A DNA stretch of 64,000 nucleotides, from the NCBI GenBank assembly GCA_902621165.1, contig CACNKX010000004.1:62001-126000 (forward strand), written 5' to 3'. This stretch comes from an uncultured Alphaproteobacteria bacterium. GTDB taxonomy: Bacteria > Pseudomonadota > Alphaproteobacteria > HIMB59 > GCA-002718135. Shown piece after piece: positions 18,705 to 27,876 of this stretch. Under the pieces are notes generated by a model. That model saw only the letters and a list, made by a program, of their open reading frames with translations, ran no database searches and was not told the origin of the DNA. Position numbers and translations under genes: made by a program. How positions within the stretch are numbered: the first letter of the stretch is position 1; each line of letters starts with the position of its first letter.

Positions 18705-19535
18705 ATGAATGAACAATTTAAAGATAAGGTCATTATAGTTACAGGTAGTACACAAGGTAGTGGTGCTGAAACAGCGAGATTATTAGCTAGCAGAGGTGCT
18801 AAAGCTATTACAATTTGTGGCAGACAAGAAAATAAAGGTCTTGAAGTTAAAAATCAGATTGAAAAATTAGGTACTGAGTGTTTGTATATAAAAGCAGACC
18901 TTAAAAATGTTGATGATTGCAAAAAAATTGTTTTAGAGACTGATAAAAAATTTGGAACAATAAATTCTTTAATTAATGTTGCAGGATACACAGAAAGAGG
19001 AACAATTCTAAGTGCTACTCTAGAAAATTATGAAAATAATTATAATATTAATACCCGTGCACCTTTCATATTAATGCAAGAGACAATTAAAATAATGATT
19101 AGAGATAAGAACAAAGGAACAATTGCAAATGTATTATCTATGGCAATGTATAGTGGTATGCCATTTATTGTTGCTTATAGTGGTTCAAAAGCTGCTTTAG
19201 CTACAATGACAAAAAATATTGCAAATTCTGTCGCTAGTTATCAAATAAGAGTAAATGCCTTAAATATTGGATGGACAGACACTCCTGCTGAACATGATAT
19301 TCAAACAAGAGTTCATAAAAAAAATCCTAATTGGTTGCAAGATGAAGAAAAAAAAGTTCCTTTTAACAGATTGATTAAGCCTATCGATGTAGCAAAGGGA
19401 TTAGCTTTTATGTGCTCAGAAGAATCTGGATTAATGACAGGTAGTGTAATTGATTTTGATCAAACAGTACATGGCTGGCACTCTTACTCAGCATATGAAA
19501 CTAGAGTTTTGGATGATTCTCTACTTGGAGAATAA
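18705..19535 (+). CDS. SDR-family oxidoreductase
   Basis: 276 residues, classical short-chain dehydrogenase: TGSTQGSGAET replaces the usual TGxxxGxG, NVAG is the structural motif, and the SMAMYSGMPFIVAYSGSKAA stretch supplies Ser, Tyr and Lys. The C-terminal tail (GWHSYSAYETRVLDDSLLGE) is longer than in the minimal fold. Last gene of the 15729-19535 run, 15 bases after the IolG-like gene. Probably a second sugar or cyclitol dehydrogenase; substrate unknown. Confidence 0.85.
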   Translation: MNEQFKDKVIIVTGSTQGSGAETARLLASRGAKAITICGRQENKGLEVKNQIEKLGTECLYIKADLKNVDDCKKIVLETDKKFGTINSLINVAGYTERGTILSATLENYENNYNINTRAPFILMQETIKIMIRDKNKGTIANVLSMAMYSGMPFIVAYSGSKAALATMTKNIANSVASYQIRVNALNIGWTDTPAEHDIQTRVHKKNPNWLQDEEKKVPFNRLIKPIDVAKGLAFMCSEESGLMTGSVIDFDQTVHGWHSYSAYETRVLDDSLLGE

Positions 19536-19621
19536 TTTATCACTTATTTCTCAACCATTTTTTAATTTTTAACTATAATTTATAATTTACACAAATTTAA
19601 ATATTAATTAATAAACTAAAA

Positions 19622-20698
19622 ATGGGAAAAAAAATAATTTCTATTAATGAAGGAAAATTATCAGAGTTTAAACTTCATAGTATTTGGCTTCGTGAAAGAT
19701 TAAATGGGAGTGAATTTGTAGACCAAAATAATTTACAACGTTTATATGAACCAAGCCTTTTAGATGATAATCTATTTATAAATTCTCATAATGTTAACGA
19801 AAATATATTAAATGTTGAATTTAGTGATGGAGCAAAAGGATCTTTTAATATTGATGATCTTTATAATGAAATCAATAATATTGATGTCATACCTGAAAAA
19901 AAAATATGGAATGTCAGTGAACAAAATTTGGAAATTTTTGATAATAATAAAATCTTTGAGAATAAAAAGGAACTTATCAATATGCTTAAAGTATTTTATC
20001 AATATGGTTATGTAATAATTGAAAATACAAAAGCAGAAGAAGATGAAGTTATAAATTTTGCTGAAAAATTAGGCCCAGTTCGAGCAACAAATTTTGGAAA
20101 ATTATTTAACGTTGTCTCAAAACCAAATCCAAATGATCTTGCCTATACTGCATTAGAGTTAACTTCGCATTCTGATAACCCATATAGAAAGCCTGTTCCT
20201 GGAATTCAATTACTTCATTGTATTGCTAATGAATCTACAGGAGGAGACTCAAGTTTAGTTGATGGTTTTAGTGTTGCAAATTTTTTAAAACATAACCAAC
20301 CTGAATTTTATAAAGTATTAACTGAAACTAATGTTACTTTTAAATTTACAGATATTGATACTATTTTAGTTGATGAAGCAAAATTAATTGAACTAGACCA
20401 TAATAATAACTTTAGACAAATACGATTTAGTGGAAGACTTGATTATGTTCCATTATTAGAGGAAAACAATCTTGATCTCTTTTATAATGCTAGAAAATAT
20501 ATGTTCAAACTTTGTAACTCTGATGATTTCAAAATTAAATTTAGATTATCTAGAGGAATGATTGCAATGTTTGATAACCTGAGATTATTACATGGAAGAA
20601 CTAAATTTGATCCAAATACTGGTTTTAGACATCTACAAGGATGTTATATTGATCATGATGTCACTGAGGGTAAGCTTAGAAGGTTACTAAAACCCTAA
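19622..20698 (+). CDS. 2-oxoglutarate/Fe(II) dioxygenase, gamma-butyrobetaine-hydroxylase-like
   Basis: 358 residues. An N-terminal DUF971-like domain (about 1-95, with SIWLRERLNG) precedes a TauD-type jelly roll. The iron triad is His183-x-Asp185 (TSHSDNPY) and His324 (RLLHGRTKF), with Arg326 near the oxoglutarate site. The N-terminal domain lacks the Cys residues that bind zinc in typical gamma-butyrobetaine hydroxylases. Probably hydroxylates a quaternary amine or a related small acid. Isolated by 86 bases from the SDR and ending four bases inside the convergent galK, so it may be its own unit. Confidence 0.85.
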   Translation: MGKKIISINEGKLSEFKLHSIWLRERLNGSEFVDQNNLQRLYEPSLLDDNLFINSHNVNENILNVEFSDGAKGSFNIDDLYNEINNIDVIPEKKIWNVSEQNLEIFDNNKIFENKKELINMLKVFYQYGYVIIENTKAEEDEVINFAEKLGPVRATNFGKLFNVVSKPNPNDLAYTALELTSHSDNPYRKPVPGIQLLHCIANESTGGDSSLVDGFSVANFLKHNQPEFYKVLTETNVTFKFTDIDTILVDEAKLIELDHNNNFRQIRFSGRLDYVPLLEENNLDLFYNARKYMFKLCNSDDFKIKFRLSRGMIAMFDNLRLLHGRTKFDPNTGFRHLQGCYIDHDVTEGKLRRLLKP

Positions 20699-21762
20699 TT
20701 GACTTCGAAGATCTTTTCAGCAGAATAAAAATTTAATATTTTACTATACCAATTACTATAATTATTTCTTTCAATTAATGAAACTGTAAAACCACCAAAT
20801 CCACCACCAGTCAATCTGGCGCCTAAAGCCCCACATTCAACCGATCTCTGAACAATTAAATCAACATCTAAAGTAGATGCTTCAAAATCTTTAGAATATG
20901 ATACGTGACTTTCATTCATTAATTTTCCAAACTCCTGAATATTATTTTCTATTAAATTTTTTTTCGCATTAATCACTCTATCATTTTCAAAAACTACATG
21001 CTTTGCTCTTTTTGCTATAGTATTATTGTCAAATTTATTTGTTTGAAAATTTTCTTTTTTAACTTCACCTAAATATTCTACACCAAGTTTTTTTTCAGCC
21101 TCTTGGAGTTCAGCAAATCTTTCATTATAAGAGCTATCTCTTAAATTTCGTTGTACTTCAGAGTCAATCAAACAAAATTTCCAATTTTCTGGAAAATTAA
21201 TAAGTTTGTATTCTAAATTCTTACAATTCATAAAAAATGCTTTGCCATGAATACCAATAGAAGAGACCATTTGATCCATTATTCCACCAGAAACACCTAT
21301 ATAGTTGAATTCCACTTTCTTTGCTAATTTTGCAATTTCTGGATCTTTGATTTTTGTTTCAAAAAAAGTATTAAGTGCTTTTAGTGTAGCAACACACAAT
21401 GCTGAAGATGATGAAATACCTCTTTCTAAAGGTATATCAGATGAAATAAAAATGTTTAAAAATCTAGATGAAATCTTATTTTCATCAAAAAAAATATGCA
21501 AACAACCTTTTATATAATCAACCCACTCATTGTTTATTGATTTTTTGAAATCATTGAATGTTTTTTTTTCTTTAAAATGTTGAGAATAAACTGTGAATTC
21601 ATTAGAATTATTTTGAGATATCTCAATGGTATTTTTAAAAGATAAAAGTGTAGGCATGACATATCCACCAGTATAATCGGTATGTTCACCAATTAAATTT
21701 ACTCTTGCATGAGCACTTTCCTTTACTTCTCCGTTTATATTAAATATATCTTTAAAACTCAT
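20695..21762 (-). CDS. galK: Galactokinase (GHMP kinase)
   Basis: 355 residues. The galactokinase signature ARVNLIGEHTDYTGGYVMPT lies at residues ~19-38, the ATP-binding RGISSSSALCVATL follows, and the C-terminal GHMP motif is GARLTGGGFGGFTV. It phosphorylates galactose (or N-acetylgalactosamine in some relatives) at C1 in the cytoplasm. It is divergent from a hexosaminidase, with start codons only 13 bases apart, suggesting that both act on parts of the same oligosaccharide. No galT, galE or galM is in the window. Confidence 0.93.
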   Translation of the reverse strand: MSFKDIFNINGEVKESAHARVNLIGEHTDYTGGYVMPTLLSFKNTIEISQNNSNEFTVYSQHFKEKKTFNDFKKSINNEWVDYIKGCLHIFFDENKISSRFLNIFISSDIPLERGISSSSALCVATLKALNTFFETKIKDPEIAKLAKKVEFNYIGVSGGIMDQMVSSIGIHGKAFFMNCKNLEYKLINFPENWKFCLIDSEVQRNLRDSSYNERFAELQEAEKKLGVEYLGEVKKENFQTNKFDNNTIAKRAKHVVFENDRVINAKKNLIENNIQEFGKLMNESHVSYSKDFEASTLDVDLIVQRSVECGALGARLTGGGFGGFTVSLIERNNYSNWYSKILNFYSAEKIFEVN

Positions 21763-21767
21763 ATAAT
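21762..21767 (+). promoter_or_regulatory. TATAAT -10 box directly before the GH20 start
   Basis: A consensus TATAAT ends eight bases before the ATG at 21776; transcription would begin at about 21774, giving a leader of two bases or none. There is no ribosome site in that space. The box overlaps the galK start codon, and no good -35 is visible. Confidence 0.45.
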
Positions 21768-21775
21768 GGCTCGTT

Positions 21776-23638
21776 ATGACTCATCAAATTAATATATCTT
21801 TTACAAATGAAAATAAATTAAAAATTATTCTTAATGATAAATTAGTAGTTTCAAATTTGAAACTGTGTTTCTCATTAGTTTATTCAATAAAATCTATAAC
21901 TGGAGCCCATATAACTAAGCAAATTGGACGCTATTATGAGTTATCTATAGAAAAAAATATAATCTTATTAGATCTACAAATTCCTAGAATTGGTAACTTC
22001 AACCTTTCGTGTGGTCCGGAAGGTATTTTCATTATTGATACATTAAAAAATAGCAAATTAAATATAAATGTTTCAGATTTGATATTTGAAAAACCAATTA
22101 AAAAGAAAACTTATGAAGATTTAAAAACAAAAAATTTTATACCTATTATTCCTGAGCCAGAAAAAATTTATTTACAAAATGAATTTGTAAATATTGAAAA
22201 TAAAACATTTAATCTAAATACGGAAATTGAAATTATATCTAATTTGCAAAATATTATTTCCAAATTGGATATTAATTTTACTTCTGAAAAAGGATTTCCA
22301 ATTTTCTTTAAAAAAGTTGATCAGTTGTTAAACGATCAATATTTTATGCAGATAAAAAAAGATAATATTGAGATTAAATACAATACTTATGGTGGAAAGC
22401 TATATGGTCTTATATCTTTAGTTCATTTAATTGATTTCTATCAAACAAAGCTTCCAATTTGTACAATTCACGATAATCCAAAATATCAATGGAGAGGAAT
22501 GCATCTCGATTGTGCAAGACAATTCTATACTATTGATGAAATCAAACGTTTATTTAATTACATGGCATTATTTAAGCTTAATAGATTTCATTGGCATTTA
22601 ACAGATAACGAAGCGTGGAGAATTGAAATCAAAAAATATCCAGATCTAGCATTAAATGGGGGATACAGAGGATATAATTTTAAAATACCACCATTGTACG
22701 GAAGTGGTTATGATAAATACGGCGGATATTACTCACAGGAAGATATCAAAGATTTAATTATATATGCAAAAAAATTAAATATCGAAATTATGCCTGAAAT
22801 TGATTTACCAGCACATTCTTGGGCATTATTAGAAATTATGCCAGAACTTAGAGAACAGTCTTCAAATATAGTTAGTGAAGATGTTGGTTCGTATAAGAAT
22901 AATACAATCAATCCTTCCTTAGAAAAAACTATAACTTTTTTAAAAGATATGTTGAATGAAGTAAGTGATATTTTCTCATATGATGTAATTCATGTTGGCG
23001 TTGATGAAAGACCAAGTAATGCTTGGGAAGGTTCTCCAGCAATTATCGAGTTTATGAAAAAAAATAATATTAAATCACCAGAAGAATATCAAGATTACTA
23101 TATGAATTTTTTAATAGATTTTCTAAAATCAAAAAATAAAAGAACAGCTGCATGGAATGAGGCGGCAGTGTCTCCTCATATCGATCATGGTGTGGGTGGA
23201 AGTGCTGGAAAAATTGATAAATCATGTTTGATCTTTTCATGGGAGCATTCAGATGTTGCAAAAGAAACTACAAATAAGGGATTTGAAACAATACTTTGTC
23301 CTGGGCAAAAAACATATTTTGATATGGCTTATAATAATTCAACTGAAGAAAGAGGTATTTGTTGGGCTGCAACTATAGAAGTAAAAGATATTTATGAATG
23401 GGACCCAATAAAAGATATAAATAAATCAGAATTGATAAAAGGATTACAAGGTCAACTGTGGTCAGAGACAGTTACTGATAAAACATTTTTTGATCAAATG
23501 ATCAACCCAAGATTAGCAACTTTATCAGAAGTTGCATGGAAAGGAAAAATTTCGAGAAAATGGATAGAATTTCGTTCAGCCCTTCTAAATTCTATGGATT
23601 TTTTAAAAAAATTAGGCTGGCGATATCACAATTTTTAA
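21776..23638 (+). CDS. Beta-N-acetylhexosaminidase (GH20), cytoplasmic
   Basis: 620 residues. A ~110-residue N-terminal beta region and a GH20b-like domain (about 125-230) precede the barrel, which opens with WRGMHLDCARQFY and FHWHLTDNEAWRIEI. The catalytic pair is Asp410-Glu411 in HVGVDERPSNAW; QGQLWSET near the C-terminus carries the substrate-contacting Trp. It removes terminal GlcNAc or GalNAc. There is no signal peptide, so it should act inside the cell on imported oligosaccharides, matching the transporter, NagA and deaminase that follow. Confidence 0.92.
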   Translation: MTHQINISFTNENKLKIILNDKLVVSNLKLCFSLVYSIKSITGAHITKQIGRYYELSIEKNIILLDLQIPRIGNFNLSCGPEGIFIIDTLKNSKLNINVSDLIFEKPIKKKTYEDLKTKNFIPIIPEPEKIYLQNEFVNIENKTFNLNTEIEIISNLQNIISKLDINFTSEKGFPIFFKKVDQLLNDQYFMQIKKDNIEIKYNTYGGKLYGLISLVHLIDFYQTKLPICTIHDNPKYQWRGMHLDCARQFYTIDEIKRLFNYMALFKLNRFHWHLTDNEAWRIEIKKYPDLALNGGYRGYNFKIPPLYGSGYDKYGGYYSQEDIKDLIIYAKKLNIEIMPEIDLPAHSWALLEIMPELREQSSNIVSEDVGSYKNNTINPSLEKTITFLKDMLNEVSDIFSYDVIHVGVDERPSNAWEGSPAIIEFMKKNNIKSPEEYQDYYMNFLIDFLKSKNKRTAAWNEAAVSPHIDHGVGGSAGKIDKSCLIFSWEHSDVAKETTNKGFETILCPGQKTYFDMAYNNSTEERGICWAATIEVKDIYEWDPIKDINKSELIKGLQGQLWSETVTDKTFFDQMINPRLATLSEVAWKGKISRKWIEFRSALLNSMDFLKKLGWRYHNF

Positions 23639-23655
23639 TGTTAAAGTAAAATAAT

Positions 23656-24804
23656 ATGAAAATAGGTGCAGTCGGTTTTGGGAGTAGGACAGCAGGTGTT
23701 TATAATGAATTTTCAAAAGTTAATCCAAATTTTGAAATGGTTGCTTATGTAGATCCTCAACCAATAGGTAAAGATTTTGCTGAGAAAAATAATTTTTTTC
23801 CAAATAAATCATATTCAAGTTTAAACGAAATGTTGGATCGAGAGAAACTAGATATGTTAATGATTGGGTCTCCTAATCATCTACATTTAGATCATATTAA
23901 GCTTGGATTAAGAGCAGGATTACAAATATTTGCTGAGAAACCAATAGTAATAAATGAACAAGAAACTTTTGAGTTAGCAAAATTAATAAAAGAATATGGC
24001 AAAGAAAGAATTATTGTTGGCTTAGTTCTTAGATATTCGCAACAAGCAAGATCTGTAAGAAAATTATTAGATCAAAATGCTATTGGAAAAATAATATCGA
24101 TTGAAGCTTCAGAACATATTGTACCCTCGCATGGTGCTTTTTTTATGAGAAATTGGAGAAGAAAACAAAAATACTCGGGAGGCTTTATGCTGGAAAAATG
24201 TTGCCATGACATTGACTTCTATTCAATGATTACGAAGAGTAGACCTATTAAAGTTGCTAGTTTTGGTTCTAGAAGATCTTTTATACCAGATAATCTTCCA
24301 GAAGGTTCTCATGAACAATATACTAAAGATAGATTAAGAGGTTGGGAGTCGAAAACTAATGTATTTGATAGTGATGCTGATATTGTTGATCATCAAGTTG
24401 CAATAATTGAGTATGAAAACAAAGCAGTTTTATCTTTTCATACAAATATGAAAGTTCCTGATGAATATAGAAGATTTGCAATTATGGGCTCTAAAGGAAT
24501 GATAGAGGGAGATTTTGTAAGAGGATTTTTAAAGGCACATGATGAAAATAATAATTTAATTTTAGATGAAAATTATGGATCAGCATTTGGTCAAGAAATT
24601 AAAGGACATTATGGTGCAGACAGTATGATGGCAAAAGATATTAACTCACATTTAATTAGTGATAATTTTAATTTACCTGTTGGAGTAGTTGAGTGTATGG
24701 AGGCTGGTATTGTTGCTATGAAATTAGATGAATCAATTAAAACTAATTCAATTATTGATTTGACTAGCACATGGAATGAATTAGACAACTTATTAAATAA
24801 ATGA
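23656..24804 (+). CDS. Gfo/Idh/MocA-family oxidoreductase
   Basis: 382 residues. The nucleotide motif is GAVGFGSRTAGVY, the EKP motif is AEKPIV, and GGFMLEKCCHDIDFYSMI carries the catalytic-region Lys/Asp/His. The C-terminal domain is complete and ends in DLTSTWNELDNLLNK. The stop and the next start overlap as ATGA, so it is coupled to the permease gene. It may oxidise a sugar released by the hexosaminidase or process a 3-keto sugar; substrate unknown. Confidence 0.87.
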   Translation: MKIGAVGFGSRTAGVYNEFSKVNPNFEMVAYVDPQPIGKDFAEKNNFFPNKSYSSLNEMLDREKLDMLMIGSPNHLHLDHIKLGLRAGLQIFAEKPIVINEQETFELAKLIKEYGKERIIVGLVLRYSQQARSVRKLLDQNAIGKIISIEASEHIVPSHGAFFMRNWRRKQKYSGGFMLEKCCHDIDFYSMITKSRPIKVASFGSRRSFIPDNLPEGSHEQYTKDRLRGWESKTNVFDSDADIVDHQVAIIEYENKAVLSFHTNMKVPDEYRRFAIMGSKGMIEGDFVRGFLKAHDENNNLILDENYGSAFGQEIKGHYGADSMMAKDINSHLISDNFNLPVGVVECMEAGIVAMKLDESIKTNSIIDLTSTWNELDNLLNK

Positions 24805-25706
24805 AAAACAAATCTAAACTTGTATCTTTTAATTCACCAACATTTTTAGCATATGTATTAATAGCACCCGCAGTTATTTATCTCTTATGTATTGTAGGAT
24901 GGCCTCTCTTTGAAACATTTAGGCTGTCATTTACAAACGCTAGTATTGCTGGAGAGGATTATGTTGGTTTTGAAAATTATGAAAAACTATTAGCTAGTTC
25001 TAAATTTAGTAAAATAGCAATAAGAACTTTTGTTTGGACGTTTTTTTCAGTTTTACTAAAATTAATTCTTGGAATGATTGGTGCTGTATTGCTCAATGCT
25101 AGTTTAAGAGGAAGAACAATTTTTAGAATTTTAGTTTTACCTCCATGGGTAGTTCCAATTGCTATTGGTGCACTTGGATGGATGTGGGTATATAATGGCC
25201 ATTTTGGAATTTTATCAGGAATAGGTATTAGGCTTGGCATACTAGATGGTCCATTTAGTTTTTTAGCTTACAAACAAAGTGCTTTTATTGCTACAATGGT
25301 TACAGATGTTTGGGTAGGTACTCCTTTCGTAACTTTATTTTTTTTAGCAGGAATGCAAGCAGTACCAAAAGATCTTTATGAAGCTGCGTACTGTGATGGA
25401 GCAGGAAGATTTAGACGTTTTTACCACATAACACTTCCTCAAATAACGCCAGTCATAATTTCGATGTCTCTAATCTCAGCAGTTTCAACTTTTGTCTCAT
25501 TCGATATTATTTTTATTATGACTGAAGGCGGACCTAGAGGTGCTACAACAACATTAATCATTGACACCTACAAAATGGCTTTAGGGAATTACAAATTTGG
25601 AAGAGGTTCAGCTAGAGCAGTAATGATAGTCTTAATGATCACTACTTTTGCAATTTTTTATTTCTATTTGCTATCAAGAATAAATAAAAAGGTATCTCAT
25701 GGATAA
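24801..25706 (+). CDS. Sugar ABC transporter permease (UgpA/MalF type)
   Basis: 301 residues, six predicted helices, EAA loop EAAYCDGAGRFRRFYHITLP at about 194-213. It belongs to the carbohydrate CUT1 class with its partner at 25699, which it overlaps by eight bases, and the binding protein at 26611. No ATPase gene accompanies them. Likely imports an amino-sugar oligosaccharide, judged from the flanking GH20 and nag genes. Confidence 0.9.
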   Translation: MKNKSKLVSFNSPTFLAYVLIAPAVIYLLCIVGWPLFETFRLSFTNASIAGEDYVGFENYEKLLASSKFSKIAIRTFVWTFFSVLLKLILGMIGAVLLNASLRGRTIFRILVLPPWVVPIAIGALGWMWVYNGHFGILSGIGIRLGILDGPFSFLAYKQSAFIATMVTDVWVGTPFVTLFFLAGMQAVPKDLYEAAYCDGAGRFRRFYHITLPQITPVIISMSLISAVSTFVSFDIIFIMTEGGPRGATTTLIIDTYKMALGNYKFGRGSARAVMIVLMITTFAIFYFYLLSRINKKVSHG

Positions 25707-26538
25707 ATATAGTTTGCCATTAAAAATATTTATGTATTTTTGCATTGTCATATTTTTTATTTTTATATTACTTCCATTTATTGAAATGTTTTATGCTTCA
25801 CTAAGACCATTAAAACATTTATTTAGATCCCCTTATCAATTCTATTCTGATGACTTATCTTTTTGGGCATATAGAGAAATGTGGAATACCGTTCCTCTTT
25901 TAGGAAGATATATTTTTAATAGCTTTTTTATGGCAGTAACCGTTACTTTTTTTACACTCTTATTTGTAGTTCCAGCAGCTTATTCATATGCAAGATTTAA
26001 CTTTCCTTTTAAGCAGGGAAGTCTTTGGGTTCTACTTGCTGTTAATATGTTTTCTGGAGCTGTACTTTTAATTCCATTATTTAAATTATTAAGAACTTTT
26101 GATTTATTAAATACTTATTTTGCAATGATTGTACCTGGTATTGCTTTTTGTATTCCTACTTCAATTTGGTTGCTAAAAGCATATTTTGAAAAAATACCTG
26201 TTGAGTTAGAAGAGGCTGCTTATGTTGATGGAGCTTCAAGAATAGATATTCTTACAAAAATTATTGCCCCCTTAAGTACTCCCGGAATAGTTGTTACTGC
26301 CATATACGCATTTATTCAAGCCTACGCTCAACAATTTCTTTTTGCCATTACATTCAATTCAATAAGAGAATATATGCCAATAGTTTCAGGATTAACTGAG
26401 TTTATAGGATATCAATCTGTAAAATGGAACGAAATGATGGCAGCATCAATAGTTGGAGTATTCCCTGTATTAATAGTATTTGTGTTCCTCCAAAAATATA
26501 TTGTTGAAGGATTAACTGCTGGAGCTGTAAAAAACTAG
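25699..26538 (+). CDS. Sugar ABC transporter permease (UgpE/MalG type)
   Basis: 279 residues with six predicted helices. EAA loop EEAAYVDGASRIDILTKIIA near residues 173-192 and the C-terminal EGLTAGAVKN are typical of MalG/UgpE proteins. It forms the heterodimeric channel with the preceding permease. Overlap of eight bases indicates coupled translation. Confidence 0.9.
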   Translation: MDKYSLPLKIFMYFCIVIFFIFILLPFIEMFYASLRPLKHLFRSPYQFYSDDLSFWAYREMWNTVPLLGRYIFNSFFMAVTVTFFTLLFVVPAAYSYARFNFPFKQGSLWVLLAVNMFSGAVLLIPLFKLLRTFDLLNTYFAMIVPGIAFCIPTSIWLLKAYFEKIPVELEEAAYVDGASRIDILTKIIAPLSTPGIVVTAIYAFIQAYAQQFLFAITFNSIREYMPIVSGLTEFIGYQSVKWNEMMAASIVGVFPVLIVFVFLQKYIVEGLTAGAVKN

Positions 26539-26610
26539 TAAATCTAGCAAAAACACTCTTGCTTGCGCCTACCTAATAATGCTACGGTCTTTTATATTTA
26601 CGGAGGAATT

Positions 26611-27822
26611 ATGAAATTTTTAAAAATTACTTCAATTGCTTCTTTCATATTTTTTCTGTCTTTTGGTTTCAGTGCAAACTCACAAGAATTACATGGCATT
26701 CTATGTGGTGGAGAAATCAGACAAGCAGATATGGATGTAGCAGCTGAATTTGAAAGTGCTAACCCAGGTGTTACTATAAAATGGGAAGCAGTTCCATGGG
26801 GAACATGTCAGGATAAAGTTATAAATTTAGCTATTGCTGGTGATCCAGTTGACTTAGCATATGTTGGATCAAGAACTTTAAAGGGCCTTGCAGAAAATGG
26901 TCATATAATTAATGTTGATATTCCACAATCACAGATTAATATGTATCAACCAGGTATTTTAAACACTGTTTCACATTTAGGTAAAGTATGGGGATATCCA
27001 AGAGCATTTTCTACTAAAGCTCTATTTATGAATTGTGATTTATTAGAAGAAGCTGGTGTTGCATGTGAGGGTCCTGAAACATGGGATGAATTATACTCAA
27101 TGGCAGAAGCTGTAACTAATAATGTGCCTGGTGTTGCTGGAATAGGTCTAACTGGTAAAGATTTTGATAATACTATGCATCAGTTTTTAAATTATTTGTA
27201 TAGTAATGGCGGTCAAGTAATTGATCCTGATACAAATACTATTACTTTGAATAGTTCAAACACAGTTGAGGCTTTAGCATTTTATGGAAAATTAGCAAAT
27301 GTAGCTCAAGAGGGTCCGTTAGCATATGAGAGATCACAATTAAGAGATCTACTTAATGATAAAAAAATTGCAATGTATATTGATGGACCATGGGGTCGAG
27401 GTACTCATAATGAAGATCTTAATATGAAAACTGTTAGGATTCCTGCTGGACCACAAGGTAAACAAGGAACTCTATTAATCACTGATAGTATTGCTGTATT
27501 TAATAATACTGGAAATGAGGAAATGGCAAATAAGTTTGCGGCTATGGTTACATCTCCAGAATGGCAGTATAAACTAGATACTGAATGGGGCTTAACTCCA
27601 ATTATGCAATATGATGTTATAGGAAGTGAAGAACCATACAATGATGATTATTGGATGATGTTTATAGATGCAATAGGGGATGGTGGACCAGAACCTTTAC
27701 TTGTTGACTATAAAGCTTTTCAATCAGTTATGAATAACATGATCCAAGGAGCAATTCTTGGTGAAGGTGATCCTGCTGATTTAGTTGCAGAAGCAGCTGA
27801 AGAGTTAGAAGAATACAAATAA
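26611..27822 (+). CDS. Sugar-binding protein (family 1 extracellular solute-binding)
   Basis: 403 residues from the ATG at 26611, which has GGAGG at 26602-26606; the open frame extends to 26563 but those residues precede the ribosome site. Signal peptide 1 to about 24 (MKFLKITSIASFIFFLSFGF), mature start near QELHGILCGGE. Segments such as FESANPGVTIKWEAVPW and YIDGPWGRG are characteristic of CUT1 binding proteins. It supplies the permease pair upstream. A near-perfect hairpin follows 12 bases after its stop. Confidence 0.92.
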   Translation: MKFLKITSIASFIFFLSFGFSANSQELHGILCGGEIRQADMDVAAEFESANPGVTIKWEAVPWGTCQDKVINLAIAGDPVDLAYVGSRTLKGLAENGHIINVDIPQSQINMYQPGILNTVSHLGKVWGYPRAFSTKALFMNCDLLEEAGVACEGPETWDELYSMAEAVTNNVPGVAGIGLTGKDFDNTMHQFLNYLYSNGGQVIDPDTNTITLNSSNTVEALAFYGKLANVAQEGPLAYERSQLRDLLNDKKIAMYIDGPWGRGTHNEDLNMKTVRIPAGPQGKQGTLLITDSIAVFNNTGNEEMANKFAAMVTSPEWQYKLDTEWGLTPIMQYDVIGSEEPYNDDYWMMFIDAIGDGGPEPLLVDYKAFQSVMNNMIQGAILGEGDPADLVAEAAEELEEYK

Positions 27823-27834
27823 TCATATTATTAT

Positions 27835-27859
27835 TGCTAGGGCAATATTTGCCCTAGCA
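27835..27859 (+). terminator. Intercistronic hairpin after sugar-binding-protein gene
   Basis: An 11-bp stem (27835-27845 with 27849-27859, core GCTAGGGCAA) closes a three-base loop. It lacks a downstream T run, so it is more likely an mRNA-stabilising or processing hairpin than a complete terminator. The next gene starts 17 bases later. Confidence 0.6.
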
Positions 27860-27876
27860 TCTAATAAAAAATTCAA

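Noticed and set aside
27835-27859. Hairpin as a full intrinsic terminator
   Set aside because: No U run follows on the + strand, and the next gene starts 17 bases later.
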